Shown: positions 27,860-35,918 of the stretch, one piece after another
Position numbering within the stretch: the stretch's first letter is position 1
How the letters are laid out: each line of letters opens with the position of its first letter
Source of the DNA: HKCCE3408 sp039191215
Lineage (GTDB): Bacteria; Pseudomonadota; Alphaproteobacteria; Rhodobacterales; Rhodobacteraceae
DNA: 64,000 bases
Assembly (NCBI GenBank): GCA_039191215.1
Contig: JBCCXT010000013.1
Span: forward strand, 1 to 64,000
Reading direction: 5' to 3'
The notes under the pieces: generated by a model
Seen by the model: the letters and a program-made list of their open reading frames with translations, nothing else
Told to the model about the DNA's origin: nothing
Database searches by the model: none
Translations under genes and position numbers: made by a program

Positions 27860-28745
27860 ATGAGCGACGAATTGCACCAGGCTTTTGCCCATCCCGCAGA
27901 CCGGTCCGTAGCCACGGCCGGATCCGATCCGCTTGACCGCATCATGCTGCGCGATCATTTGCGCGAGGTCGAAATCGGCGCCTTTCAGGCCGAACGCGGG
28001 GCAACGCAGCGCGTCAAATTTAATGTGGTGGTCGAGGTGCATGCGGCGGCTGACGCGGTTGTTGACGATGTCGATCGCATCTTGTCGTACGACACGCTGA
28101 TTGAGGCGATTGATACCGAACTGGCGGCAGAGCGTCTGAACTTGCTTGAAAACGCTTGCCGCACGCATTGCCGAGCGGGTCTTGGCCCATCCGCTTGCCG
28201 CGCGGTGTTTCGTGCGCATCGAAAAGCTCGACCGGGGCCCGTTTGCGCTTGGCGTTGAAATTGTCCGCAGCGCGTCTGAACAGGGGCCGGTCCGGGTATT
28301 GCCCGAAGCGCCGCCCGATCCGACGATTGTGTTTCTGTCAAACGCGACCATCGCGCGCGACGATTTGTCGGTGCTTTTGGATGGGCTGACCTTGCCCGCG
28401 ATTTTATGTGTCGGTCCCGGCGATGGCGCCGCGCCACAGGCCGATCACCCCTTGGCGCAACGCCGGATCGACTTGCTGGCAATTGAGCAAAACGCCTGGG
28501 TTCTGGCCGCCCGCGATGCACGTTGCGTTGTCGTCGATAGCCGGACGGAGCTTGACTGGGCGCTCCGCCAGGGCGGGATCAGCGTCTGGGCGCCCTCAAA
28601 GCTTGTGCTTGACGCCGCGCGCGCGCCGATCTCGGATGAGCCGCTGGCACTGGCCCTTTGGCTAGCAGCGGAATTCGCCGCCGATGATGTTCTGCTTTAC
28701 GGCGTCGCGGCACCTGAGGGCAGTACGGCACGTGTGATGGATTAA
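27860..28745 (+). pseudogene. folB: Dihydroneopterin aldolase with a +1 frameshift
   Basis: The first frame gives RIMLRDHLREVEIGAFQAER and on to AAERLNLLEN, the N-terminal part of FolB. From there that frame loses family character. The next frame picks up exactly with LAARIAERVLAHPLAARCFV then RIEKLDRGPFALGVEIVRS, the FolB C terminus, plus the long extension found in Rhodobacterales FolB (to about 294 residues). Removing one A from AAAA at 28149-28152 would restore one continuous frame (LNLLETLAARIAER). FolB makes the pterin half of folate. Either the gene is broken, the cell uses slippage, or the base is a sequencing error; the intact downstream codons favour a recent or artefactual change. 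Confidence 0.85.
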
Positions 28746-29266
28746 AGCGCGCGGCGCAGCTCTCGCATCGGGCCGCCGGCCATCATGTGAAGGCCTGCAT
28801 CGCGGAAGCCCGCTTTCTCCAATACGCGTATCGAGGCGATATTGGTCGGCCGCACAAGCCCGTAAACCTCATCGGACCCCAACTCATCCCCGGCAAAGTC
28901 GATCGCCGCGCGGACAAATTCGCTGGCCAATCCCTGGCCCCACATCTCAGGCAGAAGGTGGTAGGACAGGTTGAGGCCCGCCAGGCCATCCTTGACCGTA
29001 AGCCCGCCGAGGCCGACCGCTTGCCCGGCATGGGATAGGTGCCAGCGGCCAAAGCCCTGGCGTTCCCAATGCGCGATGTCGCGATCCAGCGCCCTTGCGG
29101 CAGCCTCAGCGGTGATGGGCGTTTCACTGGGCTTGTGCGCGATGGTTTCTGGCCGACCAAAAAGGTCGGCATAAAAGCCGTCGTCATTGCCGGTAACCGG
29201 TCGGCACGTCAGGCGAAGCGTGCTGAAAACGGGAGAGCGGAGGCGGTCAGAAGCACTGATCTGCAT
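28742..29266 (-). CDS. GNAT-family N-acetyltransferase (RimJ/RimL type)
   Basis: 174 residues beginning at MQISASDRLRSPVFSTLRL, with the RimL-like acetyl-CoA fold: YHLLPEMWGQGLASEFVRAA for the pyrophosphate-binding turn and ASIRVLEKAGFRDAG near the end. Substrate unknown; the family acetylates ribosomal protein N termini, aminoglycosides or small metabolites. It is convergent with folB (the stops share 4 bp) and divergent from folP. Upstream codons before the chosen ATG look non-coding. Confidence 0.88.
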   Translation of the reverse strand: MQISASDRLRSPVFSTLRLTCRPVTGNDDGFYADLFGRPETIAHKPSETPITAEAAARALDRDIAHWERQGFGRWHLSHAGQAVGLGGLTVKDGLAGLNLSYHLLPEMWGQGLASEFVRAAIDFAGDELGSDEVYGLVRPTNIASIRVLEKAGFRDAGLHMMAGGPMRELRRAL

Positions 29267-29381
29267 GGCGCAAATTGACCATAGGGCAAGCGCGCAACGC
29301 AAGACTGCGCGCGCAGCAATTCGTCGCTGCACCGCCGCGACGGGACTTGCGGGTTATCGGTGCGGACTATAGGCCGAAGGG

Positions 29382-30407
29382 GTGAATACGTATTACCGCC
29401 CTCTACCGCTGACCGGCCAAATTTCACCTGATTCTGCGCTGCGGCTGGCTGGTGGCTGGTGCCGGTTCACGCATGTCGAGCTATTGCAGCGGGGGCGGCC
29501 CTCGCGAATCATACCCGCAAGTGACGTGCCAAAAGCGCAGTTAAGCCGCCTGTCGACCCTGCGCGCACCGTTTTCCGGATTGAGTTTGGATCGCCCGCGT
29601 CTGATGGGCATTTTGAACGTCACGCCAGACAGTTTTTCCGATGGCGGCCTTTATGCCGGTGCCGGTGCCGCTTTGGCGCGTGCCAGCGCTTTGGTCGAAG
29701 CGGGTGCCGACATCATCGATATCGGCGGCGAAAGCACCAGGCCCGGCGCAGTGGAAGTGCCCGCCGCAACCGAAACGGCCCGCGTCCTGCCGATCATCAC
29801 GGCACTGCGTGCGGCCGGGCTAAATACCGCGCTTTCTGTCGATACCCGCAAATCGTCTGTGGCTGAGGCAGCACTTAAAGCGGGCGGGGATATCATCAAC
29901 GATGTCAGCATGTTTCGGTTTGACGCTAACCTGGCAGATGTGGCGGCGGCGGCCAAAGCGCCGGTGATTTTGATGCATTCCCGCGCTGTGCCAGAGACGA
30001 TGCAATCGGCGGCTGATTATGACGATGTCTTGCTTGATGTGTATGACGCGCTGGCCGATGCGGTGGCCCAAGCGCAGGCTGCGGGCATCTCGCGTGCGCG
30101 CCTGCTCATCGATCCTGGGATCGGCTTTGCCAAGCGCGATGTGCATAACCTCGCACTTCTGAACCGGATCAGCCTTTTTCATGGCCTGGGCTGCGGAATT
30201 TTGCTGGGCGTGTCGCGAAAAGGCTTTCTGGGCCGGGTGGCAGGCATAACTGAACCGGCCGACCGGGATCCGGCATCGGCGGCATGCGGCTTATGGGCTT
30301 TAAGCCAGGGGGTGCAGTTTCTGCGCGTCCACGATATAGTTATGCACAAGCAGATGATCGCGCTTTGGCAAAGCATCGGCGCGGCACGGATGGCAGACGA
30401 GGAGTAG
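29382..30407 (+). CDS. folP: Dihydropteroate synthase
   Basis: Joins p-aminobenzoate to the pterin pyrophosphate in folate synthesis; the sulfonamide target. The 341-residue protein has an N-terminal extension of about 65 residues before the TIM barrel, as seen in relatives. The signatures are MGILNVTPDSFSDGG and GADIIDIGGESTRPG, with DPGIGFAKRDVHNLALL and the C-terminal VHD motif (LRVHDI). It starts with GTG. Three bases separate it from glmM. Confidence 0.94.
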   Translation: MNTYYRPLPLTGQISPDSALRLAGGWCRFTHVELLQRGRPSRIIPASDVPKAQLSRLSTLRAPFSGLSLDRPRLMGILNVTPDSFSDGGLYAGAGAALARASALVEAGADIIDIGGESTRPGAVEVPAATETARVLPIITALRAAGLNTALSVDTRKSSVAEAALKAGGDIINDVSMFRFDANLADVAAAAKAPVILMHSRAVPETMQSAADYDDVLLDVYDALADAVAQAQAAGISRARLLIDPGIGFAKRDVHNLALLNRISLFHGLGCGILLGVSRKGFLGRVAGITEPADRDPASAACGLWALSQGVQFLRVHDIVMHKQMIALWQSIGAARMADEE

Positions 30408-30410
30408 ACA

Positions 30411-31754
30411 ATGGCACGGGAGCTGTTTGGTACAGACGGCATCCGGGGTCGCGCCAACGCGCATCCCATCACCGCGGATTTGGCCTTGCGACTGGGCGCC
30501 GCCGCCGGGCGTTACTTCCGGCGCGATGGCGGCGCTGGCCACCGCGTCGTGATCGGCAAAGATACGCGCTTGTCGGGGTACATGCTGGAAACGGCTCTGA
30601 CGGCCGGTTTCACCTCAACGGGGATGAATGTGCTGCTTCTGGGCCCCGTGCCCACACCTGCCGTTGGCATGCTGACCCGGTCGATGCGCGCCGATGTGGG
30701 CGTGATGATCTCGGCCAGCCACAACCCGGCCACTGATAATGGCATCAAGCTCTTTGGACCGGATGGGTTCAAATTGTCGGATGAGGCCGAGGCTGAGATC
30801 GAGGCCCTGATGCGGTCCCAGATTGAGCCGGCAAGAGCACGCAATATCGGCCGGGCGAAGCGGATCGATGATGGCCGCTTTCGCTATGTCGAACGGGTCA
30901 AATCCACCTTCCCTGCGGGCCTGACGCTGGAAGGTCTGAAAGTTGTGGTTGATTGCGCCAATGGCGCGGCCTACCGCGCGGCCCCCGATGTACTTTGGGA
31001 ATTGGGCGCCGAGGTCATCCCAGTTGGCGTCTCGCCGGATGGCCATAACATCAATTCAGGCGTCGGCTCGACCGCACCCGAAACTGCGGCCCGGCGCATC
31101 TTAGAGACGGGCGCCGATGTTGGCATTTGTCTCGACGGCGATGCCGACCGGGTGATTTTGATCGACGAGTCTGGGCTGGTCACCGATGGCGATCAGATCA
31201 TGGCGCTTTTCGCGGACAGATGGGCCCGGGACGGCAAGCTCAATGAACAGACCATCGCGGCAACCGTGATGTCCAATCTGGGCTTGGAGAGGTACCTCAA
31301 AGAGCGCAAGATCCGGCTTCACCGTACGCCGGTGGGCGACCGCTATGTGGTTGAGGCGATGCGCGCCCAAGGGCTCAATCTGGGCGGTGAGCAATCGGGC
31401 CACATCGTCATGACCGATTTCGCGACAACCGGTGACGGGCTGATCGCTGGCCTGCAATTCCTGGCTGAAATGGCGCGGACGGGCAAAGCCGCCAGTGAGC
31501 TTGGCCAAAACTTCGAACGCGTGCCGCAGCTTTTGAAGAATGTGCGGTTTCAGGGTGGGCCCGACCCGCTGGCGCTGCCCGGTGTTCAGGCCGCGATCCA
31601 TGCCGGCGAAGAGAAGCTGGGCCATGACGGGCGCCTGCTGATCCGCAAGTCCGGCACCGAACCCCTGATCCGCGTCATGGCCGAAGCCGAAGACGAAGGA
31701 TTGATGACCTCAATCGTTAACGACATTGTCGGCGCTGTTGAAGCAGGGGCATAG
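30411..31754 (+). CDS. glmM: Phosphoglucosamine mutase
   Basis: Converts glucosamine-6-phosphate to glucosamine-1-phosphate for UDP-GlcNAc, feeding peptidoglycan and lipopolysaccharide. 447 residues: start LFGTDGIRGRAN, phosphoserine loop MISASHNPATDNGIKLFG, metal loop CLDGDADRVILID, sugar loop GGEQSGHIV and phosphate-binding IRKSGTEPLIRVM. All are intact. The folP-glmM order is standard in proteobacteria. Confidence 0.97.
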   Translation: MARELFGTDGIRGRANAHPITADLALRLGAAAGRYFRRDGGAGHRVVIGKDTRLSGYMLETALTAGFTSTGMNVLLLGPVPTPAVGMLTRSMRADVGVMISASHNPATDNGIKLFGPDGFKLSDEAEAEIEALMRSQIEPARARNIGRAKRIDDGRFRYVERVKSTFPAGLTLEGLKVVVDCANGAAYRAAPDVLWELGAEVIPVGVSPDGHNINSGVGSTAPETAARRILETGADVGICLDGDADRVILIDESGLVTDGDQIMALFADRWARDGKLNEQTIAATVMSNLGLERYLKERKIRLHRTPVGDRYVVEAMRAQGLNLGGEQSGHIVMTDFATTGDGLIAGLQFLAEMARTGKAASELGQNFERVPQLLKNVRFQGGPDPLALPGVQAAIHAGEEKLGHDGRLLIRKSGTEPLIRVMAEAEDEGLMTSIVNDIVGAVEAGA

Positions 31755-31889
31755 TCCTACCCTTCAGGCCGCCTCATACGAAAAAACTAACACATCGATA
31801 ACAATCTGTGTTTGCACGCTTTCTCCACATTTCTGCCCCGCTGCGTGGATTTCTGAAGCGGTCCGCACGTATCAAAACCGGAGATTGTC

Positions 31890-32045
31890 ATGAGCGACAC
31901 GAAAGGTGTTCACCGCAGCAGGCTGCCCAATGGTGCCGAAGTGGCCTTTGTTGATAAGGGCGTGGGCAAACCCTTTGGCATCATGCGGGATCGCTATGAG
32001 GAACAGGGCTACCAGCCGCCTTTTGACGAGCTGCCAGAGCGCTGA
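31890..32045 (+). CDS. 51-residue orphan protein
   Basis: A short ORF preceded by GGAGATTGTC, with GGAG well placed before the ATG. The product (MSDTKGVHRSRLPNGAEVAF, later GKPFGIMRDRYEEQGYQPPF) is hydrophilic, with clean codon use up to TGA. It lies 135 bp after glmM and ends shortly before the IS3 remnant, so it could have lost a longer C terminus to the insertion. No family recognised. Confidence 0.5.
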   Translation: MSDTKGVHRSRLPNGAEVAFVDKGVGKPFGIMRDRYEEQGYQPPFDELPER

Positions 32046-32091
32046 TCTGAATTACGCCCCAATCTTTGGACAGTTTCTCGCGTAACTTACG

Positions 32092-32577
32092 CTAATTCTG
32101 CCCCTGCTGACGTGGTTGCATGTCTTTCTTTTCCGAGCAGTAAACCGCGGCGGGCGGTGTGGCGATATGCGGGCGTTTGTGATTATAGAACGCGACCCAC
32201 TTGGTGATCCCGGCGCGTGCGTCTGATCCGGTTTCCCAAGCGTGCAGCAAAATGCATTCGTATTTCAGGGATCGCCAGAGCCGTTCCACAAAGACATTGC
32301 CCAAGAAGCGTCCCTTGCCATCCATCGACGAGATGCGCATGCCGGATCGGCGCAAGCGGTCTGTCCATGCGGAGGACGTGAACTGCGATCGCTGATCCGC
32401 AATCTTGGTCAGCGGCATCCCACATTTGGCCATCGCCTCTTTCAGCACCTCGACACAGAAGGCGGCCGCAAGCGTGTTTGATGTCCGCCAAGCCAGCACT
32501 TTGCGTGTGTCCCAGTCGATGATTGCCACCGGATACAGAAACCCGCGCCGCATGGGGATGTACGTGATGTCAGGGCC
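32092..32577 (-). pseudogene. IS3 OrfB transposase, C-terminal fragment
   Basis: Carries the rve integrase core from DITYIPMRRGFLYPVAI to YNHKRPH. Seen are the first catalytic Asp in DITYIP and the Glu region GKGRFLGNVFVERLWRSLKY. The usual DxGSQFTS motif reads DQRSQFTSSAW, so the glycine is lost. The region normally encoding the first roughly 100-130 residues of OrfB is absent and the sequence runs directly into OrfA, indicating an internal deletion. Confidence 0.75.
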
Positions 32578-32895
32578 CAAGGCTTGAGCTTTGGTGACAA
32601 AAAATTGTTGGCGACCGTCTCGCCATTGTCTCTCGGACCAATGGCGTTCCAATGGCTCGATCCCCGATCTTGGCATGCAGCTCTTTCATCTGTTCTTCAT
32701 CGATCGCAGGGGCCTTCTTACCGCCGCGTTCAAACACGCTGGATGCGCCTTCCCGCAGCGCTCGCTTCCAGCCGTGGATCATCGTCAGGTGAACGCCGAA
32801 CTGGCTGGCCAGCTCCGCCAGCGCTTGTCCCCCCTCAAGGCTTTCAGTGCGACTTTGGCTCTGAACTCTGGGCTGTGGTTTTTGCGTTTCGACAT
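32578..32895 (-). pseudogene. IS3 OrfA helix-turn-helix, frameshifted
   Basis: The start reads MSKRKNHSPEFRAKVALKAL in one frame. After a one-base change near 32830 the next frame continues LAELASQFGVHLTMIHGWKR to ELHAKIGDRAI. The expected C terminus (FLSPKLKPW) is in yet another frame, because an extra palindrome-containing segment lies at 32622-32645. At least two frameshifts make it non-functional. Confidence 0.7.
32622..32645. repeat. Palindromic repeat, copy 1
   Basis: Imperfect palindrome GCCATTGTCTCTCGGACCAATGGC on the plus strand. It matches the copy at 32903-32923 apart from one base and one flank base. It interrupts the OrfA frame, so it looks inserted rather than ancestral. Confidence 0.6.
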
Positions 32896-32902
32896 CATTC
32901 GA

Positions 32903-32923
32903 CCATTGTCCTCGGACCAATGG
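32903..32923. repeat. Palindromic repeat, copy 2
   Basis: CCATTGTCCTCGGACCAATGG, an imperfect palindrome with arms CCATTG and CAATGG, located just upstream of the OrfA start on the minus strand. It is followed by GGACATGGTC, which pairs with the neighbouring GACCATTGTCC, giving alternative hairpins. Confidence 0.6.
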
Positions 32924-32935
32924 CGGACATGGTCT

Positions 32936-33138
32936 TATTGTCCTTCTCGTCGAAAACCAGCAGACGACAGATCAAATTTTGCGTCAGTCTCCGGTGTTCG
33001 GCGGGTACCTCAATCTACCGGCGCGCCCGGTAGCTGCGCGATTGCTAACCGGGCCGCGATCTGACCCTTAGCGCTCTGCTGCCGAGGGGCCCCGATTAGC
33101 ACCGATCAGCGCGGGGCGCCCGGGTCGAGTTGCCTGGC
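32936..33138. other. Non-coding stretch between IS3 remnant and guaD
   Basis: I see no gene. It may include more decayed insertion-sequence DNA on its left side. A perfect hairpin CTACCGG-CGCGC-CCGGTAG (33015-33033) lies 106 bp past the guaD stop and could end guaD transcripts, although no U-run follows. Confidence 0.4.
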
Positions 33139-34458
33139 TCAGACCGCTTCACCGGCGACATAGACTTGGGCAATAGCGCGGTCATCGCCCATCATGATCG
33201 TCGGGAAGACTGCTTCCCAGATGTCGTGCGCCGAGGCGGTGGCCTGGGCGATATCGTCGGTTGAGGCGAGGTTGAGAACCACAAGATCGGCCATAGAGCC
33301 GGGCGCGAGCGTGCCAACCTCTTCGGCCATGTGCATCACGCGCGCCGATCCTTCGGTTGCCAGCCACAAAAGGGCTGAGGGGTGCAGCGCCTGGCCGCGA
33401 AGCTGGGCGATTTCGTAAGCTGCGGCCATCGTGCGAAGCATCGAAAACGATGAGCCGCCGCCGGTATCGGTGGCAAGCCCCACGGGGATGCCGCGCGCGG
33501 TCAGCCCAACCAAATCAAACAGGCCCGATCCGATGAAGGTGTTCGATGTCGGGCAATGGGCAATGCTCGCGCCGGTTTCCGCCAGGCGGTCAATTTCGCC
33601 ATCCTCCAGATGAATGGCATGGCCGAAGATCCCGCCTTTGCCCAAAAGCCCCGCCGCATCGTAGACATCAAGATAGTTGCGGCTGTCGGGGAAAAGGTCC
33701 CGCACCCAGGCAATCTCATCAACCTGCTCGCTCAGATGGGTCTGCATCAAACAATTGGGATGGGCCGCCCAAAGCGCGCCTAATTTCTCTAACTGTGGGC
33801 GGGTTGAGGTGGGCGCAAAGCGCGGCGTGATCGCATATCGCGCCCGGCCGTTGCCGTGCCAGGCGCCGATCAGCGCCTCAGAGGCCTCATAGGCGGCCTC
33901 GGGCGTATCCATAAGCGCTTCGGGCACATTGCGGTCCATCGCAGTGTATCCCGCGGCGATCGCCATCCCTTTGGCCTGGGCGGCCTCAAAAATCGCATCA
34001 ACCGAGACGCGCTCAGACGTGCAATAGGTCGCAAAACTGGTCGTCCCATGGGCCAACTTCAGATCAATCGTGCGGGCTGCGACCTCGCGGGCATAGGCGG
34101 GATCGGAAAATCGCGCCTCTTCGGGGAATGTATAGCTGTTGAGCCAATCGATAAGCCGCTTGCCCCAGGACGCGATCATGCCGGTCTGGGCGTAATGCAT
34201 GTGGCAATCGACAAATCCCGGCAAAATCAGATGGCGCCCGTGATCGACCCGCTCCGTATCCGCCGCGTCGATCTCTGCGGCGCGGCCCACAGCCGTGATC
34301 CGGCCGTTTTCAATACGGATTGCGCCATCGCTCTCATGGCGCATCACCCCGGGGCCATCGAGCAGCGGATTGCCTTCAGCAATGAGGATTTGCCCGCAGA
34401 CTAGCTTCGCTTTACCTGCCACCACCGGCCCCTTTTCATGCTGCCCCCGCCCTGTCAT
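33139..34458 (-). CDS. guaD: Guanine deaminase
   Basis: Deaminates guanine to xanthine and ammonia, an entry to purine salvage or catabolism. The amidohydrolase-fold protein has the metal site PGFVDCHMHYAQ, the guanine deaminase-specific block SYTFPEEARFSDP, LMQTHLSEQVDEI, GHAIHLEDGE and LATDTGGGSSFSML. The ATG at 34458 lacks a ribosome site, while a GTG at 34425 lies behind AAAAGGGG, so the true start may be 11 codons later (about 428 residues). It is divergent from mgtE with very little space. Confidence 0.93.
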   Translation of the reverse strand: MTGRGQHEKGPVVAGKAKLVCGQILIAEGNPLLDGPGVMRHESDGAIRIENGRITAVGRAAEIDAADTERVDHGRHLILPGFVDCHMHYAQTGMIASWGKRLIDWLNSYTFPEEARFSDPAYAREVAARTIDLKLAHGTTSFATYCTSERVSVDAIFEAAQAKGMAIAAGYTAMDRNVPEALMDTPEAAYEASEALIGAWHGNGRARYAITPRFAPTSTRPQLEKLGALWAAHPNCLMQTHLSEQVDEIAWVRDLFPDSRNYLDVYDAAGLLGKGGIFGHAIHLEDGEIDRLAETGASIAHCPTSNTFIGSGLFDLVGLTARGIPVGLATDTGGGSSFSMLRTMAAAYEIAQLRGQALHPSALLWLATEGSARVMHMAEEVGTLAPGSMADLVVLNLASTDDIAQATASAHDIWEAVFPTIMMGDDRAIAQVYVAGEAV

Positions 34459-34494
34459 ACCGCGCGAGACGGGCCGCCGAAAGGGAGTGTCGCG

Positions 34495-35883
34495 ATGTCC
34501 GAAACTGCCGCCGAGAACCGCGATGAGGACCGCGATGCCTACGCGATTGACGATGCGTTATGGGAAGGCCTTTACGCCGCGATTGAAACGCAAAACGAAA
34601 CAGCGCTCGACCGGCTGCTAGAGCCGCTGCACCCGGCCGACCTTGCCGACCTTCTCGAACAGCTTTCTAGCACTGCACGCAACCGGCTGTTGGAACTTTG
34701 GTCGCGGCGGATCGATGGCGAGGTTCTTTCTGAGCTGGATGACGGATTGCGCGAAGACGTCATCGATGTCCTGCCAAAAGACGTGCTTGCCGGTGCGGTG
34801 CGAGAGCTTGACAGCGACGATGTCGTCGACCTGGTCGAAGATCTCGAAGACGAACAACAAGAAGCGATCCTGGCCACGCTTGATCAGGCTGATAGGGCGG
34901 CGGTCGAACAAGCGTTGAGCTATCCCGAGTACAGTGCTGGCCGCTTGATGCAGACCGAGATGGTCGCAGCGCCCGATTTTTGGAGCGTCGGCGAGGCGAT
35001 CGACTATCTGCGCTCCGAACAGCGGCGCCTGCCGGAGCAATTCTATCATATCGTGCTGGTCGATCCACGCATGAAGCCGGTGGGCTACGTAACGCTTGGC
35101 AAGCTTTTGGCATCTAAACGCCGCGTCCGGCTGATCGACATCACCGAAGACAGCTTTCGCCCGATCCCCGCGACCCGGGGCCAAGATGAGGTGGCTTATG
35201 CGTTCAACCAGTATCATCTGATTTCCGCGCCGGTTGTGAATGAGGATGGCCGCCTTGTCGGCATGATCACAATCGACGACGCGATGGTTGTTCTGGACGA
35301 AGAGGCCGAGGAGGACCTCTTGCGCCTGGCCGGTGTGGGCGAGGAATCGAGCCTATCGGATACGGTTCTTGAGACAACCAAACAGCGTTTGCCGTGGCTT
35401 GGTGTGAATTTGATCACCTCGATTCTAGCCTCACTTGTGATTGCGCAATTCGATGACGCCATCGCCCAGCTTGTCGCCTTGGCGGTGCTGATGCCGATTG
35501 TCGCGTCGATGGGCGGCAATGCGGGCACGCAAAGCCTGACCGTGGCGGTGCGCGCGATTGCGACCAAAGACCTGACGCGGTCGAACCTTGTCCGTGTAGT
35601 CTGGCGCGAAGGTGCTGTCGGCCTGATCAACGGGCTTTTCTTTGCCGTTGTGATGGGCATTGTCGGATTGATCTGGTTTGGCTCGCCGGCGTTGGGGCTG
35701 GTCATCGCCGCGGCAATGATCATCAATCTTCTGGTGGCCGGGCTAGCAGGGGTCTTGGTGCCTGTGGTGCTTGATCGCGCGGGCATCGATCCGGCGCTGG
35801 CATCGGGCGCCTTTGTCACCACCGTCACGGATGTCGTCGGCTTTTTTGCCTTTTTGGGGCTGGCGGTGATCGTCTTGCTTTAG
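34495..35883 (+). CDS. mgtE: MgtE-type magnesium transporter
   Basis: 462 residues with the full MgtE plan. An N-terminal superhelical domain (LLEPLHPADLADLLEQL) leads to two CBS domains (about 140-265; VGYVTLGKLLAS, LVGMITIDDAMVVL). Five C-terminal membrane helices include the ion-pore motif PIVASMGGNAGTQSLTV. MgtE is a Mg2+-gated channel: cytoplasmic Mg2+ bound at the CBS region closes it. Start ATG behind AAGGGAG. Confidence 0.96.
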   Translation: MSETAAENRDEDRDAYAIDDALWEGLYAAIETQNETALDRLLEPLHPADLADLLEQLSSTARNRLLELWSRRIDGEVLSELDDGLREDVIDVLPKDVLAGAVRELDSDDVVDLVEDLEDEQQEAILATLDQADRAAVEQALSYPEYSAGRLMQTEMVAAPDFWSVGEAIDYLRSEQRRLPEQFYHIVLVDPRMKPVGYVTLGKLLASKRRVRLIDITEDSFRPIPATRGQDEVAYAFNQYHLISAPVVNEDGRLVGMITIDDAMVVLDEEAEEDLLRLAGVGEESSLSDTVLETTKQRLPWLGVNLITSILASLVIAQFDDAIAQLVALAVLMPIVASMGGNAGTQSLTVAVRAIATKDLTRSNLVRVVWREGAVGLINGLFFAVVMGIVGLIWFGSPALGLVIAAAMIINLLVAGLAGVLVPVVLDRAGIDPALASGAFVTTVTDVVGFFAFLGLAVIVLL

Positions 35884-35918
35884 GCGGCTTTGTCGGTGCT
35901 CGATTGGTCCGCCCAGGA

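Larger units (their letters stand above)
32055..32935 (-). mobile_element. Decayed IS3-family element (internal deletion)
   Basis: Minus-strand remnants of both IS3 reading frames lie in the normal order. Most of the OrfB N terminus is missing, so the element is roughly 350-400 bp shorter than a typical IS3 copy. The outer limits are approximate: the right side ends near CTGTCCAAAGATTGGGG (32059-32075 on the minus strand), resembling IS3-type ends. The left side merges into a palindromic repeat. It cannot transpose by itself. Confidence 0.7.

Noticed and set aside
30284..30736. Open frame overlapping folP and glmM
   Set aside because: It lies entirely within two well-supported genes in another frame and shows arginine-rich shadow composition.
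32936..33138. Further transposase fragments beside the IS3 remnant
   Set aside because: No recognisable motif in any frame; the sequence could be degraded mobile DNA but I cannot support a call.
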